A DNA stretch of 64,000 nucleotides from NCBI RefSeq assembly GCF_001905125.1, contig NZ_LWLE01000006.1, forward strand, positions 121,976-185,975, written 5' to 3'. The DNA is from Streptomyces sp. TSRI0281 (lineage in GTDB: Bacteria; Actinomycetota; Actinomycetes; Streptomycetales; Streptomycetaceae). The notes beneath the pieces are model-generated. The model was not told the DNA's origin and ran no database searches. It saw only the letters and a program-made list of their open reading frames with translations. A program made the translations under genes and the position numbers. The first letter of the stretch is position 1. Each line of letters opens with the position of its first letter. Positions 38,808 to 50,758 of the stretch are shown in pieces.

Positions 38808-39248
38808 TCAGGCTTCGGGGCCCGCGACGAGCTTTCCGCCCTCGGCCGTGACCGGGATGGAGGGCAGCGGCACGGTGGCCGGTCCGTGGATCGCCTTGCC
38901 GGTGGTCATGTCGAAGCGGCTGCCGTGGCAGGGGCAGTGGCCCTCGGTGCCCTCGACCTTGTCCAGGACGCAGCCACCGTGGGTGCACTGGGCGCTGAAC
39001 GCCTTGTACTCGCCCTTCACCGGGCAGCTCACGACGAGGCGCTGCTCGCGGTAGAGCTTGGCACCGCCGACCGGGACCTCGGAGGCGGCGCCGAGGTCGA
39101 CGGGCGCGGTCGGCGTGGGCGTCTGCGCGTGGCCGAGCTTGGAATCGGTCGAGCAGGCGGCCACTCCCAGCCCGGCGGCACCGGCGAGAGCGGCACCCTT
39201 CAGCACGGTGCGGCGGGCGGCGGGCTGGCCGGGCATGCGTATCTCCAC
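38808..39248 (-). CDS. Tat-exported Rieske [2Fe-2S] lipoprotein
   Basis: A 146-residue exported Rieske protein. The N-terminus carries a twin-arginine motif (ARRTVLKGAALAGAAG) and a lipobox ending GVAAC, so it should fold with its cluster in the cytoplasm and be anchored outside. Cluster ligands are in CTHGGC and CPCHGS. Start ATG 39248, or 39236 (MPGQPAARR). It is a stand-alone gene next to the IS left end; the redox partner is unknown. Confidence 0.88.
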   Translation of the reverse strand: MEIRMPGQPAARRTVLKGAALAGAAGLGVAACSTDSKLGHAQTPTPTAPVDLGAASEVPVGGAKLYREQRLVVSCPVKGEYKAFSAQCTHGGCVLDKVEGTEGHCPCHGSRFDMTTGKAIHGPATVPLPSIPVTAEGGKLVAGPEA

Positions 39249-39450
39249 GGGTCGGTCTTCGGGGGTGGTGCGGGCAGTCGCCGGTGCGTACCCGTGACCA
39301 CAGTGGCCGACGCTCCCGGTGACAGAAACGACGATACCGGCGGAGATCGGCGGGCCTGCGGCCGGGCCGGTCCTGGCCCGGAACTCGACGGTGGCGGCCC
39401 CCCGGATCGGGGGCCACCACCATCAGTACGACATCAGCGCTGCAGGGCGG

Positions 39451-42400
39451 TCACGCCTTGCGGGCGCGGGCCGTCTTCTTCGCCGCCGTGCTCTTGGCAG
39501 CCGCTGTGCTCTTTGCCGCCGTCGTGCTCTTTGCCGTCTTGGCCGTCTTGGCGGCCTTGGCCGTGCCGGTGGCGGCGACCGTCTTGCGTGCGGCCGGGGC
39601 GGCCTTCGCCGCGGCCGTCTTCCTGTCCGCCGTCCTGCGGGCAGGCTTACGGGCCGTGGGCAGCGCCGCCTCACTGATCCGGTCCGCGTCCAGGATGCCC
39701 TGGAGGAACTTGCCGGTGTGGCTGGTGGGCACCGAGGCGACCTTCTCCGGGGTGCCCTCGGCGACGACCAGACCGCCGCCGTTGCCCCCTTCGGGGCCCA
39801 TGTCGACGACCCAGTCCGCGGTCTTGATGACATCGAGGTTGTGCTCGATGACGATCACCGTGTTGCCCTTGTCGACCAGGCCGGAGAGCACCTTGATCAG
39901 CTTGCTGATGTCCTCGAAGTGCAGACCGGTGGTCGGCTCGTCCAGGACGTAGACCGTGCGGCCGGTGGAGCGCTTCTGGAGCTCGCTCGCCAGCTTCACG
40001 CGCTGGGCCTCACCGCCGGAGAGCGTCGGCGCGGACTGTCCGAGCCTGACGTATCCGAGACCCACCTCGTTGAGCGTACGGAGGTGGCGGGCGATCGTCG
40101 GGACGGCCTCGAAGAACTCCAGGCCCTCCTCGATCGGCATGTCCAGCACCTCGGCGATGGACTTGCCCTTGTAGTGGACCTCCAGGGTCTCCCGGTTGTA
40201 GCGCGCTCCGTGGCAGACCTCGCACGGGACGTACACATCGGGCAGGAAGTTCATCTCGATCTTGATGGTGCCGTCGCCGGAGCAGTTCTCGCAGCGGCCG
40301 CCCTTGACGTTGAAGGAGAAGCGGCCCGGCAGATAGCCGCGCACCTTCGCCTCCATCGTCTCGGCGAACAGCCGGCGGACATGGTCGAAGACTCCGGTGT
40401 ACGTGGCCGGGTTGGACCGGGGTGTACGGCCGATCGGCGACTGGTCGACGTGCACCACCTTGTCGACGAGGTCGTCCCCGTCGACCCGGGTGTGCCGGCC
40501 GGGGACCGACTTGGCACCGTTCAGCTCGCGGGCCAGGTGGGTGTAGAGGATGTCGTTGACCAGGGTCGACTTTCCGGACCCCGAGACACCCGTGACGGCC
40601 GTGAGGACGCCGAGCGGGAAGGAGACGTCGATGTCCTGGAGGTTGTTCTCCCGGGCACCGTGCACCGTGAGGCGGCGGCCGGGGTCGACCGGGCGCCGGA
40701 TGTCGGGCATCGCGATCGCCCGCTTGCCGGACAGATACTGGCCGGTGATCGACTCCTTGTTGGCCAGCAACTCCTTGAGCGAGCCGGAGTGGACCACCTT
40801 GCCGCCGTGCTCACCGGCGCCGGGGCCGATGTCGACGACCCAGTCGGCGACCTTGATGGTGTCCTCGTCGTGCTCGACCACGATGAGGGTGTTGCCCATG
40901 TCGCGGAGCCGGACCAGGGTCTCGATCAGACGGTGGTTGTCCCGCTGGTGCAGCCCGATGGACGGCTCGTCCAGGACGTACAGCACACCGACCAGGCCGG
41001 AGCCGATCTGCGTGGCGAGCCGGATGCGCTGGGCCTCGCCGCCGGACAGGGTGCCCGCGGCCCGGTTGAGCGAGAGGTAGTCGAGGCCGACGTCGACGAG
41101 GAACCTCAGCCGCTCGTTGACCTCCTTGAGCACGCGCTCGGCGATCTTCTTGTCGCGGGCGTTCAGCTTCATCCGGCCGAGGAACTCGGCGCATTCGCTG
41201 ATCGACATGGCGGAGACCTGGGCGATGGACTTCTCCATCACCGTCACCGCGAGCACGATCGGCTTGAGCCGGGTGCCCTCACAGGTCGGGCAGGGCACCT
41301 CGCGCATGTAGCCCTCGAAGCGCTCACGGCTGGAGTCGCTCTCGGCCTCGGAGTGGCGCCGCTTCACGAACTGCACCGCGCCTTCGAAGGCGGGGGTCGT
41401 GTAGGCGCGCTCGCGGCCGTACCGGTTGCGGTAGCGCACCTCGGTCTGGATCTTGTGGCCGAAGAGCAGGGCCTTCTTGGCACGCTGCGGCAGTCCGGCC
41501 CAGGGGATGTCTGTACGGAATCCGAGGGCTTCGGAGAGTGCGCCGATCAGCCGCCCGAAGTACTCCTTGGTGTGGCCGTGCGACCAGGGGTGGATCGCTC
41601 CCTCGTCGAGGGACTTCTCCTCGTCCGGGACGATCAGCTCCGGGTCGACCTCCATGCGCGTACCGATGCCCGTGCAGTCGGGGCAGGCGCCGAAGGGCGA
41701 GTTGAAGGAGAAGGAGCGGGGCTCCATCTCCTCGAAGGAGAGGTCGTCGTACGGGCAGTAGAGGTGCTCGGAGTACATCCGCTCACGCTCGGGGTCGTCC
41801 TCGGGGAGGTCGACGAAGTCGAGCACGACCATGCCGCCGGAGAGGCCGAGCGCGGTCTCGACCGAGTCGGTCAGCCGGCGCTTGGCACTGTCCTTCACGG
41901 TGAGGCGGTCGACGACCACCTCGATGGTGTGCTTCTCCTGCTTCTTCAGCGTGGGCGGCTCGGAGAGCTGGATGGTCGTGCCGTCGACCCTGGCCCGGCT
42001 GTAGCCCTTGGTCTGGAGGTCGGCGAAGAGGTCGACGAACTCTCCCTTGCGCTCGCGCACCAGCGGCGAGAGCACCTGGAAGCGACTGCCCTCGGGCAGG
42101 CCGAGCACCTTGTCGACGATGGCCTGCGGCGACTGGCGGGAGATGGGCCGCCCGCACTCCGGACAGTGCGGCTTGCCGATCCGGGCGAAGAGCAGCCGGA
42201 GGTAGTCGTAGACCTCGGTGATCGTGCCGACCGTCGAGCGCGGGTTGCGCGAGGTCGACTTCTGGTCGATGGAGACAGCGGGCGAGAGGCCCTCGATGAA
42301 GTCGACGTCCGGCTTGTCCATCTGACCGAGGAACTGCCGGGCGTACGAGGAGAGGGACTCCACATAGCGCCGCTGACCCTCGGCGAAGATCGTGTCGAAC

Positions 42401-42525
42401 GCGAGGGACGACTTGCCCGACCCGGAGAGCCCGGTGAAGACGATGAGGGAGTCGCGGGGGAGGTCGAGCGAGACGTTCTTGAGGTTGTGCTCGCGCGCGC
42501 CACGGACGATGAGACGGTCGGCCAC
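39451..42525 (-). CDS. uvrA: UvrA, excinuclease subunit A
   Basis: Damage-recognition ATPase of nucleotide excision repair. The 1024-residue protein has two ABC modules (Walker [15 protein letters not shown] and [13 protein letters not shown]; signatures [12 protein letters not shown] and [12 protein letters not shown]) and zinc-finger cysteines ([24 protein letters not shown]). GTG 42525 begins [17 protein letters not shown]. The last 65 or so residues are an Ala/Lys/Thr-rich, histone H1-like tail ([15 protein letters not shown]) beyond the usual end, probably adding nonspecific DNA affinity. Confidence 0.95.
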   Translation of the reverse strand: MADRLIVRGAREHNLKNVSLDLPRDSLIVFTGLSGSGKSSLAFDTIFAEGQRRYVESLSSYARQFLGQMDKPDVDFIEGLSPAVSIDQKSTSRNPRSTVGTITEVYDYLRLLFARIGKPHCPECGRPISRQSPQAIVDKVLGLPEGSRFQVLSPLVRERKGEFVDLFADLQTKGYSRARVDGTTIQLSEPPTLKKQEKHTIEVVVDRLTVKDSAKRRLTDSVETALGLSGGMVVLDFVDLPEDDPERERMYSEHLYCPYDDLSFEEMEPRSFSFNSPFGACPDCTGIGTRMEVDPELIVPDEEKSLDEGAIHPWSHGHTKEYFGRLIGALSEALGFRTDIPWAGLPQRAKKALLFGHKIQTEVRYRNRYGRERAYTTPAFEGAVQFVKRRHSEAESDSSRERFEGYMREVPCPTCEGTRLKPIVLAVTVMEKSIAQVSAMSISECAEFLGRMKLNARDKKIAERVLKEVNERLRFLVDVGLDYLSLNRAAGTLSGGEAQRIRLATQIGSGLVGVLYVLDEPSIGLHQRDNHRLIETLVRLRDMGNTLIVVEHDEDTIKVADWVVDIGPGAGEHGGKVVHSGSLKELLANKESITGQYLSGKRAIAMPDIRRPVDPGRRLTVHGARENNLQDIDVSFPLGVLTAVTGVSGSGKSTLVNDILYTHLARELNGAKSVPGRHTRVDGDDLVDKVVHVDQSPIGRTPRSNPATYTGVFDHVRRLFAETMEAKVRGYLPGRFSFNVKGGRCENCSGDGTIKIEMNFLPDVYVPCEVCHGARYNRETLEVHYKGKSIAEVLDMPIEEGLEFFEAVPTIARHLRTLNEVGLGYVRLGQSAPTLSGGEAQRVKLASELQKRSTGRTVYVLDEPTTGLHFEDISKLIKVLSGLVDKGNTVIVIEHNLDVIKTADWVVDMGPEGGNGGGLVVAEGTPEKVASVPTSHTGKFLQGILDADRISEAALPTARKPARRTADRKTAAAKAAPAARKTVAATGTAKAAKTAKTAKSTTAAKSTAAAKSTAAKKTARARKA

Positions 42526-42700
42526 GCCGGTCCGCACCTTTCTTGAGTGAAGCGGGGGAACTGAGCCCCCCTCCCAGGGTATGGGGGGCGCCACAGCGAT
42601 GCATGAGGCTTTCGACTCCGAGCGTATAGCACGCGCATTCGATTTACGGTCGGCCCTGAACTCCTTCACCCGAATGAGTGGCGAAGCTAGGCTCGGCCTC
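42526..42700. other. Divergent promoter region uvrA / isomerase
   Basis: Plus strand: TTCACC (42665-42670), 17 bases, TAGGCT (42688-42693), seven bases, ATG 42701, a leaderless promoter for the isomerase gene. Minus strand: TATACG near 42633 is a possible -10 of uvrA. No PafBC motif or LexA box was found here. Confidence 0.5.
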
Positions 42701-43390
42701 ATGATTGATCATGCGCGCGACCTGGAAGCTGTACGCGAAGCGACCGAACGACTGCTCACCGCAGCGGGCAAATGGGACAACGCCGCTGTCGCCGAGCCGT
42801 CACGGTTGCCCGGCTGGAGCCGGGGCCATGTACTGGCCCACCTGTCACGTAACGCCGACGCGCTGGCAAATGTTCTCCGGGGCCTGCCGATGTACGCGAG
42901 CAGCGAAACCCGGGACCACGACATCGCCCGCGACGCCCCCCGCCCTCTCGCCGAACAGCTGGCCGACCTCCGCGAGAGCGAGGCCCGCTTCCTCGCGGCG
43001 GCCGCGGAACCGGCCGACTGGTCCCGTACGGTCACCCTGCGCAACGGGGTCACGGACTCGGCGTCCCGGGTCCCCTTCCGCCGCCGGAACGAGCTGGAGC
43101 TGCACCAGGTCGACCTGGGCATCGGCTACGAGCTGGAGGACCTGCCGGAGGAGTTCGTGACCCTGGAGATCGCCTTCCTCACCGGCCGCTTCGCCGGGCA
43201 CCCCGACGTGGTGGCCACCACCGTGACCGACGAGGACGGCCGCGAATGGTCCACGGGCGGCGGCGCCGAGGGCGGACCGACAGCCGTCCGGGGTCCGGCG
43301 GCCGACCTGCTCGGCTGGCTCTGCGGGCGCCGTGACGGCTCCGCGCTGACCGTGCTGAACGGCCCGCTGCCCGCGCTGCCGCCGCTATAG
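42701..43390 (+). CDS. Maleylpyruvate isomerase-like, mycothiol-dependent family (DinB fold)
   Basis: A 229-residue protein of the mycothiol-dependent maleylpyruvate isomerase family. Metal ligands expected for the DinB-like four-helix fold are present: His in [17 protein letters not shown] and Glu plus His in [11 protein letters not shown]. Homologues act on maleylpyruvate or transfer mycothiol; the true substrate is unknown, and no gentisate-pathway genes are nearby. ATG 42701 is leaderless behind TAGGCT. The next gene is 10 bases downstream. Confidence 0.85.
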   Translation: MIDHARDLEAVREATERLLTAAGKWDNAAVAEPSRLPGWSRGHVLAHLSRNADALANVLRGLPMYASSETRDHDIARDAPRPLAEQLADLRESEARFLAAAAEPADWSRTVTLRNGVTDSASRVPFRRRNELELHQVDLGIGYELEDLPEEFVTLEIAFLTGRFAGHPDVVATTVTDEDGREWSTGGGAEGGPTAVRGPAADLLGWLCGRRDGSALTVLNGPLPALPPL

Positions 43391-43400
43391 GCTGGGCCGT

Positions 43401-44057
43401 ATGACGTACAGCGGAGCGGTCAAGGTCGGCGGACCTGCGGATGTGCACGAGCTGACGGATCTGATGATCTCCAAGGTCGCCGTCGGCCAGATGAACAACA
43501 ACGCGTATCTGCTGCGCTGCCGGGCCACCGGCGAGCAGCTCCTGATCGACGCGGCCGCCGAGGCGCGGACCCTGCTCGGGCTGATCGGTGACGACGGCAT
43601 CGCGTCCGTCGTCACGACCCATCAGCACGGCGACCACTGGCAGGCGCTGGGCGAGGTGGTGGCGGCCACCGGAGCACGTACGTACGCGGGCCGGTACGAC
43701 GCCGAGGGCATCCCGGTCCCGACCGACGTACTCGTCGAGGACAACGACACGATCCGCGTCGGCCGGGTCTCGCTGACCGCCCGCCATCTGAGCGGACACA
43801 CGCCGGGCTCCATCGCGCTGGTCTACGACGACCCGCACGGAGCTCCGCACCTGTTCACCGGCGACTGCCTCTTCCCCGGCGGGGTCGGCAATACGCGCAA
43901 GGACCCGGCGGCCTTCGCGAGCCTGCTCCACGACGTGGAGACCAAGCTGTTCGACCGGCTGCCCGACGAGACCTGGGTCTATCCCGGGCACGGGCACGAC
44001 ACCACGCTCGGCGACGAGCGTCCGCAGCTCCCCGGTTGGCGCGCCCGCGGCTGGTGA
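43401..44057 (+). CDS. MBL-fold metallo-hydrolase, glyoxalase II-like
   Basis: A 218-residue metallo-beta-lactamase-fold hydrolase. Metal ligands: TTHQHGDHW (about 71-79), HLSGHTPGS, TGDCLFPGG and VYPGHGHDT, the full set for a binuclear glyoxalase II-type site. Together with the preceding mycothiol-family isomerase it may act on mycothiol thioesters (inference). ATG 43401 has TAGGCT at 43388-43393 whose first three bases are the stop codon of the upstream gene, so it may also have its own leaderless transcript. Confidence 0.88.
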   Translation: MTYSGAVKVGGPADVHELTDLMISKVAVGQMNNNAYLLRCRATGEQLLIDAAAEARTLLGLIGDDGIASVVTTHQHGDHWQALGEVVAATGARTYAGRYDAEGIPVPTDVLVEDNDTIRVGRVSLTARHLSGHTPGSIALVYDDPHGAPHLFTGDCLFPGGVGNTRKDPAAFASLLHDVETKLFDRLPDETWVYPGHGHDTTLGDERPQLPGWRARGW

Positions 44058-44074
44058 CCCGCCTGCGCGACGCG

Positions 44075-44150
44075 TGACCCACGGACGCCGGGGGTGAGCC
44101 TCGGACGCCGTGAGGTGAGCCTCGGACGCCGTGGGTGGCCCTCGGACGCC
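44075..44150. repeat. 20-21 bp tandem repeat, four copies
   Basis: CGGACGCC recurs at 44082, 44102, 44123 and 44143 within a degenerate unit GTGAGCCTCGGACGCCGTGG. Noncoding, 18 bases after the MBL gene. The rest of 44151-44301 is GC-rich with nothing recognised. Confidence 0.75.
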
Positions 44151-44301
44151 CCGTGACCGTCGTTGCCGACGGGTCCCCGGGAGCGTCCGCGCCGCCCCGG
44201 CCCCGTACGCACACCGGCCGGGGCGGGCGGACACCTCCGCACACGCCCCGGCCGGTGCCGGACGTTCCCGCGCAGCCTCTGCGGCCGGCGCGCTGTACCG
44301 C

Positions 44302-44330
44302 CTCAGTGGCTCAGTGGCTCAGTGGCTCAG
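44302..44330. repeat. Octanucleotide repeat CTCAGTGG, 3.5 copies
   Basis: Three exact copies (44302-44325) and a partial fourth; the partial copy supplies the terC stop codon (TGA on the minus strand at 44327-44329). Confidence 0.85.
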
Positions 44331-45340
44331 CCGGAGATGCTCTTGGTCTCCTCGTCGGTCGGCTCGGCCGTCTTCGCCGCCTCGGCCTCGGCCGCCGCCT
44401 CCTGCTTCTTGTTGGCGATGAGGCTGGTGATCGTGGTGATCACCAGCACGCCGCAGATGACGGAGAGCGAGAACGGGATGGAGATCTCGGGGACATGCAC
44501 CCCGGACTCGTGCAGCGCGTGCAGCACCAGCTTGACGCCGATGAAGCCGAGGATCACCGAGAGGCCGTAGCTGAGGTGAACCAGCTTCTTCAGCAGACCG
44601 CCGATGAGGAAGTACAGCTGACGCAGCCCCATCAGGGCGAAGGCGTTGGCGGTGAAGACGATGTACGGGTCCTGGGTCAGGCCGAAGATCGCCGGGATGG
44701 AGTCCAGCGCGAACAGCACATCGGTGGTGCCGATGGCGAGCATGACCACCATCAGGGGGGTCAGGACGCGCTTGCCGTTGTTCCTGATGAAGAGCTTGGT
44801 GCCGTGGTACTTGTCGGCGACACCGAAGCGGTGCTCGATCGACTTGAGGAGTCGGTTCTCCTCGAAGTCCTCTTCCTCGTCGCCGGCCCGCGCCTCCTGG
44901 ATGAGCTTCCAGGCGGTGTAGATCAGGAACGCGCCGAAGATGTAGAAGACCCACGAGAAGTTGGCGATGACGGCGGCACCGGCGGCGATGAAGATCGCTC
45001 GCAGTACCAGCGCGATCAACACGCCGATGAGCAGCACGCGCTGCTGGAGGTGGGACGGCACCGAGAACTTCGCCATGATCAGGACGAAGACGAAGAGGTT
45101 GTCGACACTGAGCGACTTCTCGGTGATGAAGCCGGCGAAGAACTCGCCGGAGGCCTGGCTCTCGCCGAAGACCAGCAGGCCCAGTCCGAAGAGGACGGCC
45201 AGCGTGATCCAGACGATGGTCCAGATTCCTGCTTCTTTGGTCGACACGTCATGAGGCTTGCGCCCGATGAAGAAGTCGACGGCGATCAAGGCGCACAGAC
45301 CAAGAATGGTCAGCACCCAAAGGGTCCATGAAACGTCCAC
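44327..45340 (-). CDS. terC: TerC/Alx-family integral membrane protein
   Basis: A 337-residue protein with about nine helices and conserved acidic residues in membrane segments (ALIAVDFFIGR; KSLSVDNLFVFVL; IGTTDVLFALDSIP). The Alx branch of this family exports or buffers manganese, and members mature exported metalloenzymes. GTG 45340 has GGAGG seven bases upstream. The leader contains a probable yybP-ykoY manganese riboswitch, which supports a manganese role. Ends in an Ala/Glu/Lys-rich cytosolic tail. Confidence 0.92.
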   Translation of the reverse strand: MDVSWTLWVLTILGLCALIAVDFFIGRKPHDVSTKEAGIWTIVWITLAVLFGLGLLVFGESQASGEFFAGFITEKSLSVDNLFVFVLIMAKFSVPSHLQQRVLLIGVLIALVLRAIFIAAGAAVIANFSWVFYIFGAFLIYTAWKLIQEARAGDEEEDFEENRLLKSIEHRFGVADKYHGTKLFIRNNGKRVLTPLMVVMLAIGTTDVLFALDSIPAIFGLTQDPYIVFTANAFALMGLRQLYFLIGGLLKKLVHLSYGLSVILGFIGVKLVLHALHESGVHVPEISIPFSLSVICGVLVITTITSLIANKKQEAAAEAEAAKTAEPTDEETKSISG

Positions 45341-45384
45341 TGCGCCTCCGGCAGTTCGCTACGGCTACTGATCAGCGTCGTCGC

Positions 45385-45500
45385 TGCCGGAGGTCTCTTC
45401 CACCTGAGCGCACGGGATGCGCGCCTGGCCGACGCCCCGGGACCGGTCACAGTCCGTACTGACGGGAACGTCGCGTATGGGAGTACTCCCCTCCGTCCTG
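45385..45500 (-). promoter_or_regulatory. Probable yybP-ykoY (manganese) riboswitch
   Basis: In the terC leader, minus strand: GGAGGGGAGTACTCCC (5' element, about 45480-45496), a GTCAGTACGGACTG stem region (about 45450), then GGTGGAAGAGACCTCCGGC (45386-45404). The GGGGAGTA opening and the late GAGACC loop flanked by a GG..CC stem fit the yybP-ykoY consensus as seen upstream of actinobacterial terC genes. The aptamer ends about 45 bases before the start codon. Confidence 0.65.
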
Positions 45501-45610
45501 AGAACAGTACAGGTAACACCAAGAAAAGGTAAAGAGAAGAGTAAAGGAACCGCCAAAACAGCAGGTCAGAGCCGCGCGAATCTCGCAGAGGGACATGGAC
45601 AGCGGCCGGG

Positions 45611-45648
45611 CCGGGACTCCCCCGACCGGCCGGTCAGGGGAGTCCCGG
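45611..45648 (-). terminator. Terminator after the TerD-fusion gene
   Basis: CCGGGACTCCCC and its complement (45611-45622, 45637-45648), with a nested GACCGG/CCGGTC stem inside, 18 bases past the stop at 45666. Confidence 0.8.
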
Positions 45649-45665
45649 CGGCCGGGAGGTGGGGC

Positions 45666-47675
45666 TCAGCGACCGCCGGTGCGTCGGGCCGCGGCCACGG
45701 CGGCGAGCACCTGTTCCAGGACTCCGCTGCCCGGCGGGAGCGCCGGCGGTTCGTACGTCCAGGCATGACCGACCCAGGGATCGGCGAGATGACTGTCGGC
45801 CACGGGGGTGATCCGCAGCAGGGAGCGCCACAGCGGGTCGAGGACCGGGCCGTACGCCCCGGCGTCCTCCCGGTCCGCGACCATCAGCAGATGCACCCCG
45901 ACCGAGGGGCCCTCGTCGGCGAGGTAGCGCAACTGGGTCACGGCCCGGTCATCGAAACCGTGCGGGAAGTCGTTGACGATGAGGAGTTGCTCGCCCGTGT
46001 CCAGGTCGGGCGGCAGCGAGTCGGCGGCACCGGCTCTGACCGCCATCTGCACCAGGTCCACCCGCCGGGTGAGGTGGGCGAGGACCGAGGCCACTCCCCC
46101 GGGTCCGGCGGCCGGCGGCCCGGTGAGGACTCCCGCGCCGACCAGGGGCGCGAGCGCCCCGGCAGCCGAGCCCGCCGGATCGATGACGTGCACCGAGAAC
46201 TCCCCGGTGGGGTAGACGGCGAGCAGGCGGGCGGCGTGGACGACCGCGGTCTCCATGGCGAGGCGGCGCAGCTGGTCGGTGTCCATCAGCGCGGCCTCCT
46301 CGGATGCCGTGCGGCCGCTGTCGATCCAGATGCCGCGCTCCAGGGGGAGGCGTACGAGCAGCGGGATGCGGAGATCGGGGCGTTCGGGCAGATGGAGGTC
46401 GCCGATGCGCAGGGCCATCGGAATCTCCATCGGGACGCGGTGGGCGTGCCAGACGGGGTTGTCCCAGCCCGCGTAGGCGGCGGGGAGCGCGGGCTCCACC
46501 ACGGCGGACTCGGCGGCGAGCTGGGCGAGGTCGCGGTTCAGGGCCTCGCGCGCCCGGGTGGTCAGCTCGTCGCGTTTGGCGCGGGCCTCCTCGCGGGCCC
46601 GGTCGCCCGCGCCGCCGATCCGGTTGCGCGGGTCGGACAGGGTCCGGTCGAGCTCCTGCCCCATGCGAGACTCGGCGAAGTCCACGGCGCTGCGGTAGGC
46701 GGCGGTGGCGCGGGCCAGGTCCTCGAACATGCCCCAGATCTGGTTGTAGAGGCGCTCGTCCATGGACCATCCGCTCGCGTCACCGGCGACGGGCAGCGCA
46801 GCCTGCCCCGGCGGGGCCGGAGGTGCCGCGGGCGGGGGCGGCGGGGGCGCGGCGCTCCGGCGGCGCGGGTGTGCGTAGTTGATGGGGCCGCCCACCGTGG
46901 CACCCCCCATGGCACCGGGCGCGGACGCGCCGGCCGCGGTCGTGGCGGAGCCGGTCGTGGCGGGGTCGGTCGTGGTCGTGGCGGGGTCGGGCAGCGGCTC
47001 GGGGGGCCTGACTGCCGGGGGCGCGGGCGGCTCCCGGTCGGCCGGGGCCGACGTGGTCCCCGCGCCGGGCCGTACCCGGTCGCCGTCCGGAGCGCGGGGC
47101 GGTGGCGGAGCCACCGAGCGGGCCATGCCACGGGCGACCGCTTCCTGGATCGAGCCGGCCAGCTCCGCCGCGCGGGCCACTCCCTGGTCCGCGAGCATCT
47201 CGGCGAGTCCGTCGGCGTATCCCTGGCCGACGGCGCGAACCTTCCATGCCCCTTGTCTGCGGTAGAGCTCCAGGGCGCTGACCGCGGACTCGGCGTCCAG
47301 GCCGGTGAGCGTGAAGGTGGCGATCTCGGTGCCGTCGAGCCCGGTGACGGCGACGAAGGGCGCGGCGACCGCGCCGAACCTGACCGGGCCGCCGACGCCC
47401 ATCGGGAGGGCCAGCAGCACGGTGACGCGGTGGACCTCGTCGGGCAGGGCGTCGAGGTCGACGGCGAGCCGGTGGTCCGCGGCGGCCTGCTTGGACACTT
47501 CGAGCCCGGGGAGCTGAGGCGATCCGGGGTGGGCGATCCACTCGATGCCGCGCACCGTGCCCCGTTCGTCGCCGAGGGTGGCTCCGGCCACGACGGGTGA
47601 GCCCGCCGATACCCGGATCTCCAGACGGGTCTGGGGCAAGGTGTGATTCTGCCCCCGGACCAGTTCGGCCGTCAT
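45666..47675 (-). CDS. TerD-domain protein with long C-terminal region
   Basis: A 669-residue protein. Residues about 1-190 are a TerD domain (stress/tellurite-resistance family, Ca-binding): GVGGPVRFGAVAAPFVAVTG, TGLDAESAVSALELYRRQG. A Pro/Ala/Thr linker (about 190-310) leads to a helical region (RLYNQIWGMFEDLARATAAY) and a final alpha/beta region (FSVHVIDPAGSAAG; LLIVNDFPHGF) that resembles a degenerate FtsK-like NTPase without a Walker A. GTG/ATG start at 47675. Probably part of the Ter stress complex with the TerD gene upstream; precise function unknown. Confidence 0.8.
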   Translation of the reverse strand: MTAELVRGQNHTLPQTRLEIRVSAGSPVVAGATLGDERGTVRGIEWIAHPGSPQLPGLEVSKQAAADHRLAVDLDALPDEVHRVTVLLALPMGVGGPVRFGAVAAPFVAVTGLDGTEIATFTLTGLDAESAVSALELYRRQGAWKVRAVGQGYADGLAEMLADQGVARAAELAGSIQEAVARGMARSVAPPPPRAPDGDRVRPGAGTTSAPADREPPAPPAVRPPEPLPDPATTTTDPATTGSATTAAGASAPGAMGGATVGGPINYAHPRRRSAAPPPPPPAAPPAPPGQAALPVAGDASGWSMDERLYNQIWGMFEDLARATAAYRSAVDFAESRMGQELDRTLSDPRNRIGGAGDRAREEARAKRDELTTRAREALNRDLAQLAAESAVVEPALPAAYAGWDNPVWHAHRVPMEIPMALRIGDLHLPERPDLRIPLLVRLPLERGIWIDSGRTASEEAALMDTDQLRRLAMETAVVHAARLLAVYPTGEFSVHVIDPAGSAAGALAPLVGAGVLTGPPAAGPGGVASVLAHLTRRVDLVQMAVRAGAADSLPPDLDTGEQLLIVNDFPHGFDDRAVTQLRYLADEGPSVGVHLLMVADREDAGAYGPVLDPLWRSLLRITPVADSHLADPWVGHAWTYEPPALPPGSGVLEQVLAAVAAARRTGGR

Positions 47676-47844
47676 TGCTGCCCTGTCCCCCTCGACGATG
47701 GCCCGCGGTGCGGTGCCGTGCTGTTCGGCGGCGCTGCCCGGCGGTGCGGTGCTGCTCGGCGGCGCTGCCGCTGCTTCGTGGTGTGTGTCCGTCGGACGGG
47801 CGCGTTCGGTGTCCGGCGCCTGTCGTGGTGTCGTGCGATGTGGT

Positions 47845-47878
47845 GCAGCTCCCGGCGGCGGGTGCCTCCGGGAGCTGC
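47845..47878 (-). terminator. Terminator after terD
   Basis: Eleven-base perfect stem GCAGCTCCCGG/CCGGGAGCTGC (47845-47855, 47868-47878), 31 bases past the terD stop. The rest of 47676-47844 is GC-rich with degenerate CTCGGCGGCGCTGCC repeats. Confidence 0.8.
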
Positions 47879-47909
47879 TCGTACCGATGCGGACCAGGTG
47901 CTGTCGCGC

Positions 47910-48488
47910 CTACAGGTGCGGCAGGATCGAGGGCATCAGGTCCTGGAAGGTGCGGCCGTTGGCCGGGTTGCCGAGGGCCGTCATCTGCCAGCCGCTCCCC
48001 GCGCGGTGCACCTTCGCCATGATCTGGGCGGTGTACTGGCCGCCGCCGTCGAGTGTGTACCGGGCGAGCTCCTGGCCGTTGGTCTCGTCGACGATGCGGC
48101 AGAAGGCGTTCTGCACCTCCTGGAACGTCTGCCCGGTGAAGGAGTTCACCGTGAAGACGATCTGGTCGATGTGGACCGGGACGCGCTGGAGGTCGACGAG
48201 GATCGCCTCGTCGTCTCCGCCCGAACCGGCGCCGCCGACCAGATTGTCGCCGGTGTGCTTGACCGAGCCGTCGTCGCTGACGAGGTGCCGGAAGAACACG
48301 ACGTCAATGGGCTGCTTGTCGGCGAACAGCACGGCCGAGGCATCCAGGTCGATCTCCCGGGTACGCGAGCCGAACAGTCCGCGACGCGGAGCCGCCTGCC
48401 AGCCGAGCCCCATCCGTACCGCGGTCAGGGTCCCCCCGTCGCTCTTCTGCAGGCTGATGGCCTGACCCTTGGTCATATTGACCGTCAC
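47910..48488 (-). CDS. terD: TerD-family stress protein
   Basis: A 192-residue single TerD domain, 191-193 being the family length. Motifs: KGQAISLQKSDGG at the N-terminus, FGSRTREIDLDASAVLFA, DNLVGGAGSGGDDEAILVDL (calcium-binding acidic loop) and FCRIVDETNGQELARYTL. GTG 48488 follows AGAGGGG by seven bases. Ter proteins act in stress, tellurite and phage responses; adjacent TerC and TerD-fusion genes suggest a common envelope-stress module. Confidence 0.92.
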   Translation of the reverse strand: MTVNMTKGQAISLQKSDGGTLTAVRMGLGWQAAPRRGLFGSRTREIDLDASAVLFADKQPIDVVFFRHLVSDDGSVKHTGDNLVGGAGSGGDDEAILVDLQRVPVHIDQIVFTVNSFTGQTFQEVQNAFCRIVDETNGQELARYTLDGGGQYTAQIMAKVHRAGSGWQMTALGNPANGRTFQDLMPSILPHL

Positions 48489-48606
48489 GCGCTGTCCCCT
48501 CTCCGCATTTGCCCCGCATCCGTCCGTGTGCGGTTTCCTCGCACACTACGCAGTTCTCACCGGACGGCAGCAGGTTCGCGCCGTCTTTGTGTCGTTCTTG
48601 CAACAC

Positions 48607-48622
48607 ACCGGGTACGCCCGGT
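48607..48622 (-). terminator. Short terminator at the uvrB stop
   Basis: ACCGGG-TACG-CCCGGT directly abutting the uvrB stop codon (48623). Confidence 0.55.
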
Positions 48623-50752
<2,130 letters not shown>

Positions 50753-50758
50753 GCAACC

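Noticed and set aside
42526..42700. LexA/SOS box or PafBC motif before uvrA
   Set aside because: Neither a GAAC-type palindrome nor TTGTCRGTG with correct spacing could be found.
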